A DNA stretch of 64,000 nt from Paraburkholderia rhizosphaerae (GTDB taxonomy: Bacteria; Pseudomonadota; Gammaproteobacteria; Burkholderiales; Burkholderiaceae). Positions within the stretch are counted from its first letter, which is position 1. Every line of letters starts with the position of its first letter. The translations under genes and the position numbers were made by a program. The stretch spans positions 62,001 to 126,000 of the forward strand of contig NZ_SORE01000018.1 of assembly GCF_004366595.1 (NCBI RefSeq), written 5' to 3'. The notes under the pieces are model-generated. The model was given only the letters and a program-made list of their open reading frames with translations. It was not told where the DNA came from and ran no database searches. Shown piece by piece: positions 35,849 through 45,271 of this stretch.

Positions 35849-37066
35849 TCAAACAGCCGAAACGACAGGCCGACCGTGCCATCGCACAACCAGCACGCGT
35901 CCGACATAGCACAGCACGCCGCACACAGCGATCGTCACGCCCATCCCTTGCGGCGACCCATCGCGCCACAAGCCCACCGCGAGACTCGCGAGCGCGCCGA
36001 GTCCGAACTGCACCGCGCCGAACAGCGCAGCCGCGGCGCCCGCATTGCGCGGATAGCGGTGCATCAGATCGGTCACGCAATTCGCGGATAAAAGCCCAAC
36101 CATACTGACCACGAAGAACAGGCCGAAAACGATCGACCACAATCCGCCCCACCCCGTCAGGCACACTAGTGCGACGAACAGCGATGCGACGCAACTGATC
36201 GTCGCGGCCGCGACGATCATCCGCACCGGCCCATACTGGCTGACGAGCCGCGCATTGACAAAATTGCCGGCCATGATGCCGACGATATTCAACCCGAACA
36301 GAAAGCCATAGTGCTGCGCGGACACATGGAAGTACTCGATATAGACGAACGGCGTCGCGGTGATATAGGCGAACATCGACGCAAACGCCATCCCGCCGCA
36401 TAGCAGATGCCCCCACGCTACCGGGTCTTTCAACAGCGTCATGTACGCCGCGAATGATTTCAGAAGCGCCGAATTCGCGCGCTTCTCGCGTGGCCACGTT
36501 TCCGGCACGCGCAGGAACGCGGTCACCGCGCACAGCGCGCCGAACAGCGTCAACACGATAAACACCACGCGCCAACCGCCCAGCAACAGAAGCTGCCCGC
36601 CGATCAACGGCGCGAGCAGCGGACCGACCGACGTAACGATCGCCATCATCGACATCACGCGCGCGGCTTCAGCCGGCTCGTGCGCATCGCGCGCGATCGC
36701 CCGCGCGAGCACCGACGCCGCGCCGGCACCGAGCGCCTGCACGAAGCGAAACACGACCAGCGAGCCGATCGAGAACGACACCGCGCATGCAATGGTCGAC
36801 AGCACATACATGATGATGCCGCCGAGCAGCACCGGCCGCCGGCCGAACGAATCGGACAACGGGCCATACAGCAGCATGCCGATTGAGAAGCCGAACATAA
36901 AGCTGGTCAGCGTGGTTTGCGCGGCGCTGGCGCTGACCGAGAACGCCTGCGTCAACGACGGCAGGCTCGGCAAATACATGTCGATTGAAATGGGCCCGCA
37001 CGCGGCGAGCGCGCCAAGCAGCAGAATCAGCCGGAGGTCGGGCCGGCCTTTGACGACATGGGACAT
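35849..37066 (-). CDS. Bcr/CflA-family multidrug efflux MFS transporter
   Basis: This 405-residue protein has twelve membrane segments. The motif CGPISIDMYLPSLPSLTQAF near residue 25 and PLSDSFGRRPVLLGGIIMY near 75 are marks of the Bcr/CflA branch of drug:H+ antiporters; members export bicyclomycin, chloramphenicol-like or other compounds and cysteine. The middle loop and C-terminal half are of normal length. No regulator gene is beside it, so its inducer is unknown. Confidence 0.92.
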   Translation of the reverse strand: MSHVVKGRPDLRLILLLGALAACGPISIDMYLPSLPSLTQAFSVSASAAQTTLTSFMFGFSIGMLLYGPLSDSFGRRPVLLGGIIMYVLSTIACAVSFSIGSLVVFRFVQALGAGAASVLARAIARDAHEPAEAARVMSMMAIVTSVGPLLAPLIGGQLLLLGGWRVVFIVLTLFGALCAVTAFLRVPETWPREKRANSALLKSFAAYMTLLKDPVAWGHLLCGGMAFASMFAYITATPFVYIEYFHVSAQHYGFLFGLNIVGIMAGNFVNARLVSQYGPVRMIVAAATISCVASLFVALVCLTGWGGLWSIVFGLFFVVSMVGLLSANCVTDLMHRYPRNAGAAAALFGAVQFGLGALASLAVGLWRDGSPQGMGVTIAVCGVLCYVGRVLVVRWHGRPVVSAV

Positions 37067-37336
37067 TGAATTAGATGAAACGTGAAGCCGGTTCGCGCAA
37101 TGAAACGCAGTGCGCGCGTTGGATGCGGGTGCAACGAACCGTGAGTGACGGTGCGGCGGATTCGTTATTGTAGCTGACAGGCAATCGAAAGCAGCGTGCT
37201 TCGCATTTGCGTCGCGGACCTGTCCGACGGCCGCGATACGCGCTTTCGGTTAAGCTCCGGGCTTTGGCGCGGGGCGCCGCCACACGCCCGCACGTCCGCT
37301 CGCCCACACACGACTCCTCGACTGAAACCGTCCGTC

Positions 37337-37963
37337 ATGACCGCATTTCTGCTGATCTGGAGCCCCAAAAAGTGGCCCTGGCCCGAACTGCCCGACATCG
37401 CGAAACGCGTCGCCGCGGGCGAGGCGGTCACCGATGTCTGGGGTTGCGGCGTCGCGCGCAGCATCCTGCCGGGCGATCGCGTGTTCGTGCATCGTGTCGC
37501 GCAGGAGCCGAAGGGCCTGTTTGCGTCCGGCTATGTGACGCGCGGGCCGTATGAAGTGCCCGACGCCACAAGCAAGTGCGGCTATCGTCTGTGCATCGAC
37601 TTTGTTTACGATTGGCTTGTCGACGCGCACCACGGTGTGGTGATTGCGCGCGACGCGTTGCGCACGCACCCGTTTTCAGTGCAGACGTGGGATGCGCAGA
37701 GTTCGGGCACGTCGATCAAACCGATGGTGGAAGGTGCGCTCGAAAAGCGGTGGAAGGAACTGACCGGCACGCGAGGCCGGCCGGCACTTGCGGCTGCGGC
37801 CGCCGCTAAAGCTAGCGCGAGCGCGAGCGCGAGCGCACCGCAGAAAAACGCCGAATCGACGAAAACGGCCGCGCATGCTGCTGCGAGAAAGCGCGCGGAG
37901 TCCGCTGCGCCGGCGCCGGTGCGTCAGAAGGACAAGCGATCACGCCGCCAATCGCCGCGCTAA
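37337..37963 (+). CDS. EVE/PUA-like domain protein with Ala-Lys-rich tail
   Basis: This is a 208-residue protein. The first 130 residues have the signature of EVE-like (PUA-superfamily) domains: FLLIWSPKKWPWPELPD, then WGCGVARSILPGDRVFVHRV and PKGLFASGYVTRGPY. EVE domains bind modified bases in DNA or RNA, and similar N-terminal modules occur in methylation-dependent restriction enzymes. No nuclease domain follows; instead residues 145-208 are a low-complexity Ala/Ser/Lys/Arg tail containing a KASASASASA run and ending in KDKRSRRQSPR, likely a disordered nucleic-acid-binding tail. The ATG at 37337 fits the domain start; the upstream extension to 37196 is not protein-like. The gene precedes hemL. 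Confidence 0.65.
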   Translation: MTAFLLIWSPKKWPWPELPDIAKRVAAGEAVTDVWGCGVARSILPGDRVFVHRVAQEPKGLFASGYVTRGPYEVPDATSKCGYRLCIDFVYDWLVDAHHGVVIARDALRTHPFSVQTWDAQSSGTSIKPMVEGALEKRWKELTGTRGRPALAAAAAAKASASASASAPQKNAESTKTAAHAAARKRAESAAPAPVRQKDKRSRRQSPR

Positions 37964-38148
37964 CCGGTCACAGACCGATCCGACGCGACTCCGGTACAAT
38001 TTCACGAAGCCATTCAGCCGCCGCGGCCCGCCCGCAGTCAACAGGCGCGCCGCCCCCCGGCTCTGAACGCGCCACCGGCGCGGCCCGGTACCACGGGCTC
38101 ATTTCCGACTCACTTTCGACTCCATGTCGATCTACGCAGATCCACGCC

Positions 38149-39432
38149 ATGTCCAGGAACCAAGCTCTCTTCGAACGCGCGCAACAGACGATCCCCGGCG
38201 GCGTCAACTCCCCGGTGCGCGCTTTCCGTTCGGTCGGCGGCACACCGCGCTTTATCGAGCGCGCGCACGGCCCGTACTTCTGGGACGCCGACGGCCAGCG
38301 GTATATCGACTATATCGGCTCGTGGGGGCCGATGATCGTCGGCCATGTGCATCCGGAAGTGCTTGAAGCGGTGCAGCGCGTGCTGGTCGACGGTTTTTCG
38401 TTCGGCGCGCCGACCGAGGCAGAAGTCGAGATTGCCGAGGAAATCTGCAAGCTGATGCCGTCGATCGAGCAGGTGCGGATGGTATCGAGCGGCACGGAAG
38501 CGACGATGAGCGCGCTACGCCTTGCGCGCGGCTTTACGAACCGCAGCCGCATCGTCAAGTTCGAAGGCTGCTATCACGGCCACGCGGACAGCCTGCTCGT
38601 GAAGGCGGGCTCCGGGCTGCTGACGTTCGGCAATCCGACTTCGGCCGGCGTACCGGTCGATATCGCGAAGCACACCACCGTGCTCGAGTACAACAACGTC
38701 GAGGCGCTCGAAGAAGCGTTTAAAGCGTTTGGCAACGAGATAGCATCGGTCATCGTCGAGCCGGTCGCGGGCAATATGAACCTGGTGCGCGCGACGCCGG
38801 AGTTTTTGCAGGCGCTGCGGCGTTTGACCAGCGAATACGGCGCGGTGCTGATCTTCGACGAAGTGATGTGCGGGTTCCGCGTTGCGCTGGGCGGCGCGCA
38901 GCAGGTGTACGGCATCACGCCGGACCTCACGTGTCTGGGCAAGGTGATCGGCGGCGGCATGCCGGCTGCCGCGTTCGGCGGCCGGCGCGACATCATGGCT
39001 CATCTCGCGCCGCTTGGCGGCGTCTACCAGGCGGGCACGCTGTCGGGCAATCCGATCGCGGTCGCTGCCGGACTGAAGACGCTGGAACTGATTCAGGCGC
39101 CCGGTTTCTACGACAAGCTTGCGCGGCAAACCGCGCGCCTCGTGAGCGGACTGACCGAAGCGGCACGCGCGGCGAAAGTTCCGTTCGCGGCCGATTCGAT
39201 CGGCGGAATGTTCGGCCTGTATTTCACCGATGCGATTCCGCGCAGCTTCGCCGAGATCTCGCATTGCAATGTGCCGCGCTTTAACGCGTTCTTTCATAAG
39301 ATGCTCGATGCGGGCGTGTACTTCGCGCCGTCCGCGTATGAGGCGGGTTTCGTGTCGAGCGCGCACGACGATGCGGTGATTGACACGACTGTCGAGATCG
39401 CGCGAAAGGCGTTTGCGGCGTTGAACGCGTAA
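38149..39432 (+). CDS. hemL: Glutamate-1-semialdehyde 2,1-aminomutase
   Basis: This 427-residue PLP enzyme converts glutamate-1-semialdehyde to 5-aminolevulinate in haem and other tetrapyrrole synthesis by the C5 route. Diagnostic segments are the N-terminal PGGVNSPVRAFRSVGGTPRF, SSGTEATMSALRLARG, LIFDEVMCGFR, and the PLP lysine at about 265 in CLGKVIGGGMPAAAFGG. Length is standard. The ATG at 38149 is preceded by a purine-poor leader, but the family N-terminus begins there. It is followed by ribD in the same direction, 154 bp on. Confidence 0.96.
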   Translation: MSRNQALFERAQQTIPGGVNSPVRAFRSVGGTPRFIERAHGPYFWDADGQRYIDYIGSWGPMIVGHVHPEVLEAVQRVLVDGFSFGAPTEAEVEIAEEICKLMPSIEQVRMVSSGTEATMSALRLARGFTNRSRIVKFEGCYHGHADSLLVKAGSGLLTFGNPTSAGVPVDIAKHTTVLEYNNVEALEEAFKAFGNEIASVIVEPVAGNMNLVRATPEFLQALRRLTSEYGAVLIFDEVMCGFRVALGGAQQVYGITPDLTCLGKVIGGGMPAAAFGGRRDIMAHLAPLGGVYQAGTLSGNPIAVAAGLKTLELIQAPGFYDKLARQTARLVSGLTEAARAAKVPFAADSIGGMFGLYFTDAIPRSFAEISHCNVPRFNAFFHKMLDAGVYFAPSAYEAGFVSSAHDDAVIDTTVEIARKAFAALNA

Positions 39433-39586
39433 CAGGCGCGCGTTGCGCTGCATTGCGCTGCACTGCCTCGCGCCGAAAGACGAAAAGCGTCGAACACGTC
39501 GACATAGCAAGCAGATCGATCATAGCGGCCGGGTTTCACGTGCTTGCACGTTTTCGAAGAGCCGCTCACGCACGAACAGGACACCG

Positions 39587-40708
39587 ATGTTCTCGCAAAC
39601 CGATTTCGTTCATATGGAGCGCGCGCTCGTCCTCGCGGCGCGCGGCATGTACACGACCGATCCGAATCCGCGGGTGGGATGTGTGATCGTCAAGGATGGT
39701 CAAGTGATCGGCGAAGGCTTCACGCAGCCTGCCGGTCAGGACCACGCGGAGATCCGCGCGATGAAGGACGCACGCGCGCGCGGCCATGATCTGCGCGGCG
39801 CGACGGTGTATGTGACGCTCGAACCGTGCAGTCACTTCGGCCGCACGCCGCCTTGCGCGAATGCGTTGATCGAAGCGAAAGTCGGCCGCGTGGTCGCGGC
39901 GATGGAAGACCCGAATCCGCTGGTGTCGGGGCGAGGTCTGTCGATGTTGCGCGATGCCGGCATCGAGGTGCGCTGCGAATTGCTTGCGAATGAAGCACGT
40001 GAGTTGAATATCGGCTTTGTGTCGCGGATGACGCGCAACCGTCCGTGGGTGCGAATGAAGGTGGCGGCGTCGCTGGACGGCCGCACCGGCTTGCCGTCCG
40101 GCGAAAGCCAATGGATTACCGGGGAAGCCGCGCGCGCGGACGGCCACGCGTGGCGCGCGCGCGCGTCCGCAATCCTGACCGGCATCGGCACGATACGCGA
40201 GGACAATCCGCGCATGACGGTGCGTGCGATCGACACGCCGCGTCAGCCGAAACGCGTGTTGATCGATAGCCGGCTCGATGTGCCGCCTGAAGCGCATATT
40301 CTTGCCGGCGCGCCGACGCTGATTTTCTGCGGCAATCTGAATGAACAGCTGGAGCAGCGCGCGATCGCGTTGCGTGATCGCGGCGCGGAGATCGTGCCGC
40401 TCGCCAATGAAAACGGCAAGGTTGATTTGCCTCGCGTGCTGACTGAACTGGCTGAGCGCGGCGTGAACGAATTGCATGTCGAAGCGGGTTACAAGCTGAA
40501 CGGCTCGCTGCTGCGCGAAGGTTGTGTCGATGAACTGCTGATCTATCTTGCGCCGAGCCTGCTCGGTTCGGATTCGATGAGCATGTTTAACCTTGTTGCA
40601 CCTGCATCGCTTGAAGAACGCGTGCATCTTGAGTATCAATCGGTTGACCGGATCGGCAGCGACATTCGTATTCTCGCGCGGCTTGTTCCGCCTCCGCCCT
40701 TGCACTGA
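39587..40708 (+). CDS. ribD: Bifunctional riboflavin deaminase/reductase
   Basis: This 373-residue enzyme carries out two riboflavin steps. The N-terminal deaminase (residues 1-145) has the zinc set HAE (53-55), with Cys81 and Cys90 in EPCSHFGRTPPC. The C-terminal reductase starts near 150 (RPWVRMKVAASLDGRTGL) and has VLIDSRLDVPPEA. The start is the ATG at 39587 with CAGGA upstream; the longer frame to 39443 is not family sequence. ribE follows 16 bp later. I saw no FMN riboswitch-like fold upstream. Confidence 0.96.
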   Translation: MFSQTDFVHMERALVLAARGMYTTDPNPRVGCVIVKDGQVIGEGFTQPAGQDHAEIRAMKDARARGHDLRGATVYVTLEPCSHFGRTPPCANALIEAKVGRVVAAMEDPNPLVSGRGLSMLRDAGIEVRCELLANEARELNIGFVSRMTRNRPWVRMKVAASLDGRTGLPSGESQWITGEAARADGHAWRARASAILTGIGTIREDNPRMTVRAIDTPRQPKRVLIDSRLDVPPEAHILAGAPTLIFCGNLNEQLEQRAIALRDRGAEIVPLANENGKVDLPRVLTELAERGVNELHVEAGYKLNGSLLREGCVDELLIYLAPSLLGSDSMSMFNLVAPASLEERVHLEYQSVDRIGSDIRILARLVPPPPLH

Positions 40709-40724
40709 ACAGGAAACTGCAACG

Positions 40725-41360
40725 ATGTTTACAGGTATTGTCGCGGCCGTGGGCCGTATTGCATCGATTACGCCGCTGGGTAGTGAACCGGAAGCGGGCG
40801 TGCGTTTGACTGTCGAGGCCGGTGGGTTGGATCTCGAGGACGTACAGCTTGGAGACAGTATTGCGATTCAGGGTGCGTGCATGACGGTGATCGGGAAGAC
40901 TGATCATTCGTTTGACGTCGATGTGTCGCGGGAGAGTTTGAATCTCACTGCAGGGCTCGCGCAGATGGGGGATGTGAATCTTGAGAAAGCGTTGCGCGCG
41001 CATGACCGGCTGGGCGGGCATATCGTGTCGGGGCATGTCGATGGGATGGGGACGGTGACGCGCTTTGCGCCGGTTGGCGAGTCGCATGAATTGCGCGTGC
41101 TGGCGCCGAAGGAGATTGGGCGGTATCTCGCGTATAAGGGGTCGATTACGGTGAATGGAGTGAGTCTTACCGTGAATTCGATTGCCGATCGTGATGATGG
41201 GTGCGAGTTTTCGATCAATCTGATTCCGCATACGGTCCAGGTGACTACGCTTAAGCACCTGAAGGAAGGGGTTAAGGTGAATCTGGAGATTGATTTGATT
41301 GCGCGGTATGTGGAGCGGATGCTGGGGGCGGATCAGGGCGGCTATAACAAATTGAAGTAA
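40725..41360 (+). CDS. ribE: Riboflavin synthase alpha subunit
   Basis: This 211-residue enzyme forms riboflavin from two molecules of 6,7-dimethyl-8-ribityllumazine. It has the diagnostic MFTGIVAAVG start and two similar lumazine-binding halves (each with a GDSIAIQGACMTV / KGSITVNGVSLTV segment). AGGAAA lies nine bases before the ATG. Third codon positions here are visibly less G/C-rich than in ribD, especially in the second half. The usual followers in this group (ribBA, ribH, nusB) are not downstream, where an accessory stretch begins. Confidence 0.95.
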   Translation: MFTGIVAAVGRIASITPLGSEPEAGVRLTVEAGGLDLEDVQLGDSIAIQGACMTVIGKTDHSFDVDVSRESLNLTAGLAQMGDVNLEKALRAHDRLGGHIVSGHVDGMGTVTRFAPVGESHELRVLAPKEIGRYLAYKGSITVNGVSLTVNSIADRDDGCEFSINLIPHTVQVTTLKHLKEGVKVNLEIDLIARYVERMLGADQGGYNKLK

Positions 41361-41652
41361 TCTGGTTTCTGATTAATCAGCTGTCTATCAGTGACTCGTC
41401 AAATCTCGCTGAATCAACGATTAGGTGACGATATCGCTAACGGTATATGGTCGTGTTCTGCGATTCGTATACCGTCATCCCTCCAGAAAGCCGCCTCCTC
41501 AACCGACTAATCCGGGAGCTTAGGACTCTGTGGGCTCGGCGCGGTCGCCGCATCTGACGGCCCTTCCGACCGCAGGCGGCCACAATGAGTCATTCGACGC
41601 CGCACTCAGGATCCGCGACAATGTATCCCTGCATGAAGACCACATGCAAAGG
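41361..41652. other. Non-coding stretch after ribE with an inverted repeat
   Basis: No gene is visible in these 292 bp. ACGGTATA (41440-41447) and TATACCGT (41468-41475) form an 8-bp inverted repeat with a 20-base spacer. It lacks a T-run. Base composition drops below that of the flanking genes, as at a junction with accessory DNA. Confidence 0.4.
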
Positions 41653-42114
41653 TCAGTCGTCTAATGAGATCTCGTAGCGGACGTGGCCGCTGCGTTTCGC
41701 CAGCCGGTCGTATGTGGCCTGAGCCGCGATGTTGTCGCCGTTTGTTATCCAATAGATGCGTGTCCAGTTCTCTTCCACACCAATCGACTTCAGTTTCTCG
41801 ATGAAAGATGTGGCTACTCCCAAACGCCGGGCCACGGGCGCCACGAACACGTCCTCCAGGTAGCAAACGGTGCGGTCGCTCCAGGTGTTCGGATGGCAGA
41901 CGTAATGACATAAGCCCAGCAATTCACCGCTCATGGACTGCGCAAGCAGGCCGTGAATTGGGACCGTCGGTTCGTTGATCCGACGCCACGTTTGCGCTGT
42001 AACGCGCGGGTCGAGGTTCACGTGATAGAAGGAACAGTACATGTCCCAAAGTCGGAGCCATCCGACATAATCGTCTGCGGTCACTAAACGAATCTCAAAG
42101 CGGGGTATAGGCAT
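41653..42114 (-). CDS. GNAT-family N-acetyltransferase
   Basis: This 153-residue protein has the GNAT fold order: an N-terminal RLVTADDYVGWLRLWDMY, the central GELLGLCHYVCH strand, then CYLEDVFVAPVARRLGVATS, where the acetyl-CoA loop (V..VARRLGVAT) is slightly unlike the usual Q/RxxGxG/A. The end (ITNGDNIAAQATYDRLAK) is the typical C-terminal segment. It likely acetylates an amine or polyamine; the closest family feel is of diamine-type acetyltransferases. The substrate is not determined by the sequence. Confidence 0.87.
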   Translation of the reverse strand: MPIPRFEIRLVTADDYVGWLRLWDMYCSFYHVNLDPRVTAQTWRRINEPTVPIHGLLAQSMSGELLGLCHYVCHPNTWSDRTVCYLEDVFVAPVARRLGVATSFIEKLKSIGVEENWTRIYWITNGDNIAAQATYDRLAKRSGHVRYEISLDD

Positions 42115-42280
42115 ATCTGGTCACGTTGAACTCTCATCGCCGGCATCATAACTGAAGGTTGCCGGCAGAACATCTGTCGAAGAGCCGCCAGTTGAATGGC
42201 CGCTTATGAGCGCCGCGACTGACCGCTCCGGGTCAATGAGAGGCAGACACATCCACACAAAAGACTATTAGCAAAAGACG

Positions 42281-42682
42281 ATGTCGAACGGTTTGGTCTG
42301 GTCTCAGCGTGCCACTCGTGTGGAAAGAAAAGATCATTTGAGGCGGTGTCAATCGACGAGAGCGCTATTCATCTGCAGCCGGAATCGACTTCGGAGCCCA
42401 ACTGCTGAAGAGGTATTCTCGCGCTGGCCTGGCGTCGAAGCGGATTCAGCGGGACTCGCCCCTGATGCAACGACGATGGTTTCGGCCGGGCAAGTCGTGT
42501 GGGCAGACATAATTTTTGTGATGGAACGCGCACACAAGGTCAAGCTGTCAAAGAAGTTCGGCTCGTACCTAAAGGGGAAACAGGTCGTGTGCCTCGATGT
42601 CCCCGACAAGTATGCATTAATGCAGCCGGAACTCATCGCTGTGCTGGAACGGAAGGTTGGATATTTTTCGCGGTCCGACTGA
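42281..42682 (+). CDS. Low-molecular-weight protein tyrosine phosphatase family
   Basis: The recognisable part reads ALFICSRNRLRSPTAEEVF, with the phosphatase loop C-x5-R-S, followed by DSAGLAPDAT, then VVWADIIFVMERAHKVKLSK and VVCLDVPDKYA, matching a short phosphatase family of about 110 residues. The 133-residue frame from the ATG at 42281 is longer than that family and its first 25 residues are not conserved, so the true start may be an alternative codon (GTG at 42320 or TTG at 42338). No partner kinase lies beside it. Confidence 0.78.
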   Translation: MSNGLVWSQRATRVERKDHLRRCQSTRALFICSRNRLRSPTAEEVFSRWPGVEADSAGLAPDATTMVSAGQVVWADIIFVMERAHKVKLSKKFGSYLKGKQVVCLDVPDKYALMQPELIAVLERKVGYFSRSD

Positions 42683-42943
42683 GCACTCCGTTCGCGTTAT
42701 GCCTCTCGCCTGATCGCGTTCCGGAGACCCTCGTGGCTCGGTTGCGCGACGCGCTGCGGTCCAGAACGGACCTTCGACATCGCTGTCTGGATCGTCGACA
42801 ATCCATCAGGCGGCTGTGCCCAAATGACGACGAGTGCCGAGACCTCGTTACGTCGTCTCTGACGCTTCGACAATGTTGAGCAACAAACGCCACGTTCGTC
42901 GCAACTTCAATACACAACACGCTTCCGCGGGCAAAGCAGGCGC

Positions 42944-43891
42944 CTATCCATACAGCGTTCCTGTCAGCGCCTCGCAAGTCTGCCAGAGCCGCTGGGCATC
43001 CGCTTCGCTCCTTGCCTGGGACGCAACACTTGCCGGTCCCACCCGCTCGCCGCGCGTCTCGAACATCCCGAGCGGGCCATAGTATCCGCCGTCGACGACA
43101 TCGGGCGCGGTCGCCGCATAGAGCGTCGGCAGCGCGCCGGCCACGTCGCTGTTCATTACGGCGCGGATAAAGCCGCTTAGTACGGCGCGGGCTGCCCGGC
43201 CTGTCACCGAATGCTCGCCGGCACGAAACAGATTTGTACTTGCGACGCCGGGATGCGCGGCAACCGACATCACGCCCGATCGGGCCGCGCGCAACCGTCG
43301 ATCGAGTTCGAACGCGAGCATGAGGTTGGCCAGCTTCGACTGCCGGTAGGCCACCATCGGCTTGTAGTGCCGCATTGCCTGAAGGTCGTCGAAGTCGAGC
43401 CGCCCCCGCTTGTGTGCAATCGAAGCGACCGTTACCACGCGCGGTCGTTCGGGCGACCTTACCGCAGCCATCTCGAGCGCGGGTAGCAACAGGCAGGTCA
43501 GCGCGAAATGGCCGAGCACGTTGGTGCCGAGTTGCAGCTCGAAGCCCTCGGCCGTTTCGATGCGCCGGGTTGGCGCCATAACGCCTGCGTTGTTTATCAG
43601 GAGGTCCAGCGGCTCGCATGACGCAAGCTCTCGCTCGGCGAAGGCGCGCACCGACGCGAGGCTGGCGAGGTCGATCTGCGCAAGCCGCACCCGGGCTTCG
43701 GGCACTTCCGCCCGCAGGCCGGCGAGTGCGCGTGTGCCGCGCTGTTCGTCGCGGCACGCGAGCACGACCTCGGCGCCATGGCGCGCCAGCGTTGCGGCCG
43801 TGTAATAGCCGATGCCGCTGTTCGCACCGGTGACGATGGCGCGCCGGCCGGCCTGGGGCGCGATATCGTCGGAAGTCCATGGTTTGTTCAT
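42944..43891 (-). CDS. SDR-family oxidoreductase, retinol-dehydrogenase-like
   Basis: This 315-residue protein is a short-chain dehydrogenase. The cofactor motif is TGANSGIG near residue 20, NNAG follows in LLINNAGVMAP, and the catalytic Tyr-x3-Lys is YRQSK near residue 190, with Ser in VASIAHKRG. The C-terminal extension is typical of the WWOX/retinol-dehydrogenase-like group. The start is the ATG at 43891, as the six extra codons from a GTG at 43909 have no support. It diverges from the quinone-reductase-like gene at 44159; the 267-bp gap may carry a shared promoter. Confidence 0.88.
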   Translation of the reverse strand: MNKPWTSDDIAPQAGRRAIVTGANSGIGYYTAATLARHGAEVVLACRDEQRGTRALAGLRAEVPEARVRLAQIDLASLASVRAFAERELASCEPLDLLINNAGVMAPTRRIETAEGFELQLGTNVLGHFALTCLLLPALEMAAVRSPERPRVVTVASIAHKRGRLDFDDLQAMRHYKPMVAYRQSKLANLMLAFELDRRLRAARSGVMSVAAHPGVASTNLFRAGEHSVTGRAARAVLSGFIRAVMNSDVAGALPTLYAATAPDVVDGGYYGPLGMFETRGERVGPASVASQARSEADAQRLWQTCEALTGTLYG

Positions 43892-44158
43892 GTTCGTTGA
43901 ACGTCTCACTGGGTGAAGGCGACACGGAGACTATCACTTCAGATTTTCGTTATCGTGTTCACGGCTCATCGAGCGGCAAGTGCCCACGCAAGTAGTGGAC
44001 GGTTTAGAGGGCATCGCCCAAGACCGGTGCGCGTTTTACGACGCACCGCTGAAAAGCAGCGCAAATTGCTTCGGCACGCCAGGCACTGTGCAAGGTAAGA
44101 TGGCGTCGACGCCCTAAGGCGCGATCAACTGTTCCTTACGATTTTTCGAGAGATTTCC

Positions 44159-45148
44159 ATGACGCGAATCGTTCGCTTCTATCAAACTGGTGGTCCCGAG
44201 GTTCTCAAAGTCGAAGTGGCCGATATCCCCGCGCCGGGTCAAAACGAAGTGCAGATCGCGGTCAAGGCGATCGGGCTCAACCGCGCGGAGTCGATGTTTC
44301 GCAGCGGCCAATATATCGAGGCACCGAAGCTGCCCGCGCGGCTCGGTTACGAAGCGGCGGGCACCGTTGCCGCGATCGGCGCGGGTGTCTCCGGCGTTCA
44401 GGTTGGCGATGCGGTAAGCGTGATTCCGGCATTCAGCCTGAACGAATACGGCATGTACGCGGAGGTGGTGAATGCGCCTGCGCATGCGGTGGTTCGTCAT
44501 CCGGCGTCTCTTTCCTTCGAAGAAGCAGCGGCGGCATGGATGCAGTATGTGACCGCATACGGCGCATTGATCGACATCGCAGGCCTGACGAAAGGCGACA
44601 CGCTTGTGATTCCGGCGGCGTCGAGCAGTGTCGGGCTTGCAGCGATTCAGATCGCGAACAAGGTCGGAGCGATTCCGGTCGCGTTGACGCGTGGAGCGTC
44701 GAAGCGGCAGGCGTTGCTCGACGCAGGTGCCGCACACGTCATCGCCACCGGCGAGCAGGACCTCGTGAAAGAAGTTCACGCGATCACGCAAGGCGAAGGG
44801 GCGCGCGTGGTGTTCGACCCAGTCGGTGGCCCGGCATTGACGAAGCTCACGGAGGCGACAGCCATGCGCGGCATCATCTTCGTCTACGGTGCGTTGAGTA
44901 CGGAGCCGACGCCGCTCCCGTTGTTCGACGTCCTCGCCAAATGGATCACGATTCGCGGCTATGTGATGATGGAAATCACGCGAGACCCCCAGCGACCCGC
45001 GCGCGCCGTATCGTTTATAAACGACGGTCTTGCGGACGGCAGCCTCAAGCCACTGATCGCCAGGACGTTCGCATTGGACCAGATCGCCGATGCGCATCGC
45101 TATCTGGAATCGAATCAGCAAATCGGCAAGGTCATCGTCACGACCTGA
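44159..45148 (+). CDS. Zinc-independent medium-chain dehydrogenase (quinone reductase-like)
   Basis: This 329-residue protein has the QOR-type order: GPEVLKVEVADIPAPGQNEV near the start, the RLGYEAAGTVAAIG segment, VIPAASSSVGLAAIQIA as the nucleotide-binding glycine-rich turn, and VVFDPVGGPALTKL. The Cys/His ligands for catalytic and structural zinc are absent, so NADPH-dependent reduction of quinones or enones is likely. It is divergent from the SDR gene. Physiological role is open. Confidence 0.87.
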   Translation: MTRIVRFYQTGGPEVLKVEVADIPAPGQNEVQIAVKAIGLNRAESMFRSGQYIEAPKLPARLGYEAAGTVAAIGAGVSGVQVGDAVSVIPAFSLNEYGMYAEVVNAPAHAVVRHPASLSFEEAAAAWMQYVTAYGALIDIAGLTKGDTLVIPAASSSVGLAAIQIANKVGAIPVALTRGASKRQALLDAGAAHVIATGEQDLVKEVHAITQGEGARVVFDPVGGPALTKLTEATAMRGIIFVYGALSTEPTPLPLFDVLAKWITIRGYVMMEITRDPQRPARAVSFINDGLADGSLKPLIARTFALDQIADAHRYLESNQQIGKVIVTT

Positions 45149-45271
45149 AGGTCGTGAACTTCGCTCCAGGGACGAAGGTGCGCCTTGCCTGAGGCTGTAT
45201 GTCGCTGATGATCAACCGTGCAGGATGCTTTTGGTTGTGGCCGGTTTCGGGGGGGCGACGGGCGATGGCAT

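Noticed and set aside
37800..37845. Short GCGA/GCGC tandem repeat read as a possible repeat element
   Set aside because: It lies in frame within the EVE-like gene and encodes its Ala-Ser tail; it is not a mobile or CRISPR-like repeat.
39433..39586. Possible FMN riboswitch ahead of ribD
   Set aside because: The conserved RFN-element blocks are not visible, and the short leader contains only GC-rich tandem repeats.
42633..43937. A 434-codon frame overlapping the SDR gene on the same strand
   Set aside because: It is a frame-shifted reading of the SDR gene, with no dehydrogenase motifs and high Arg content.
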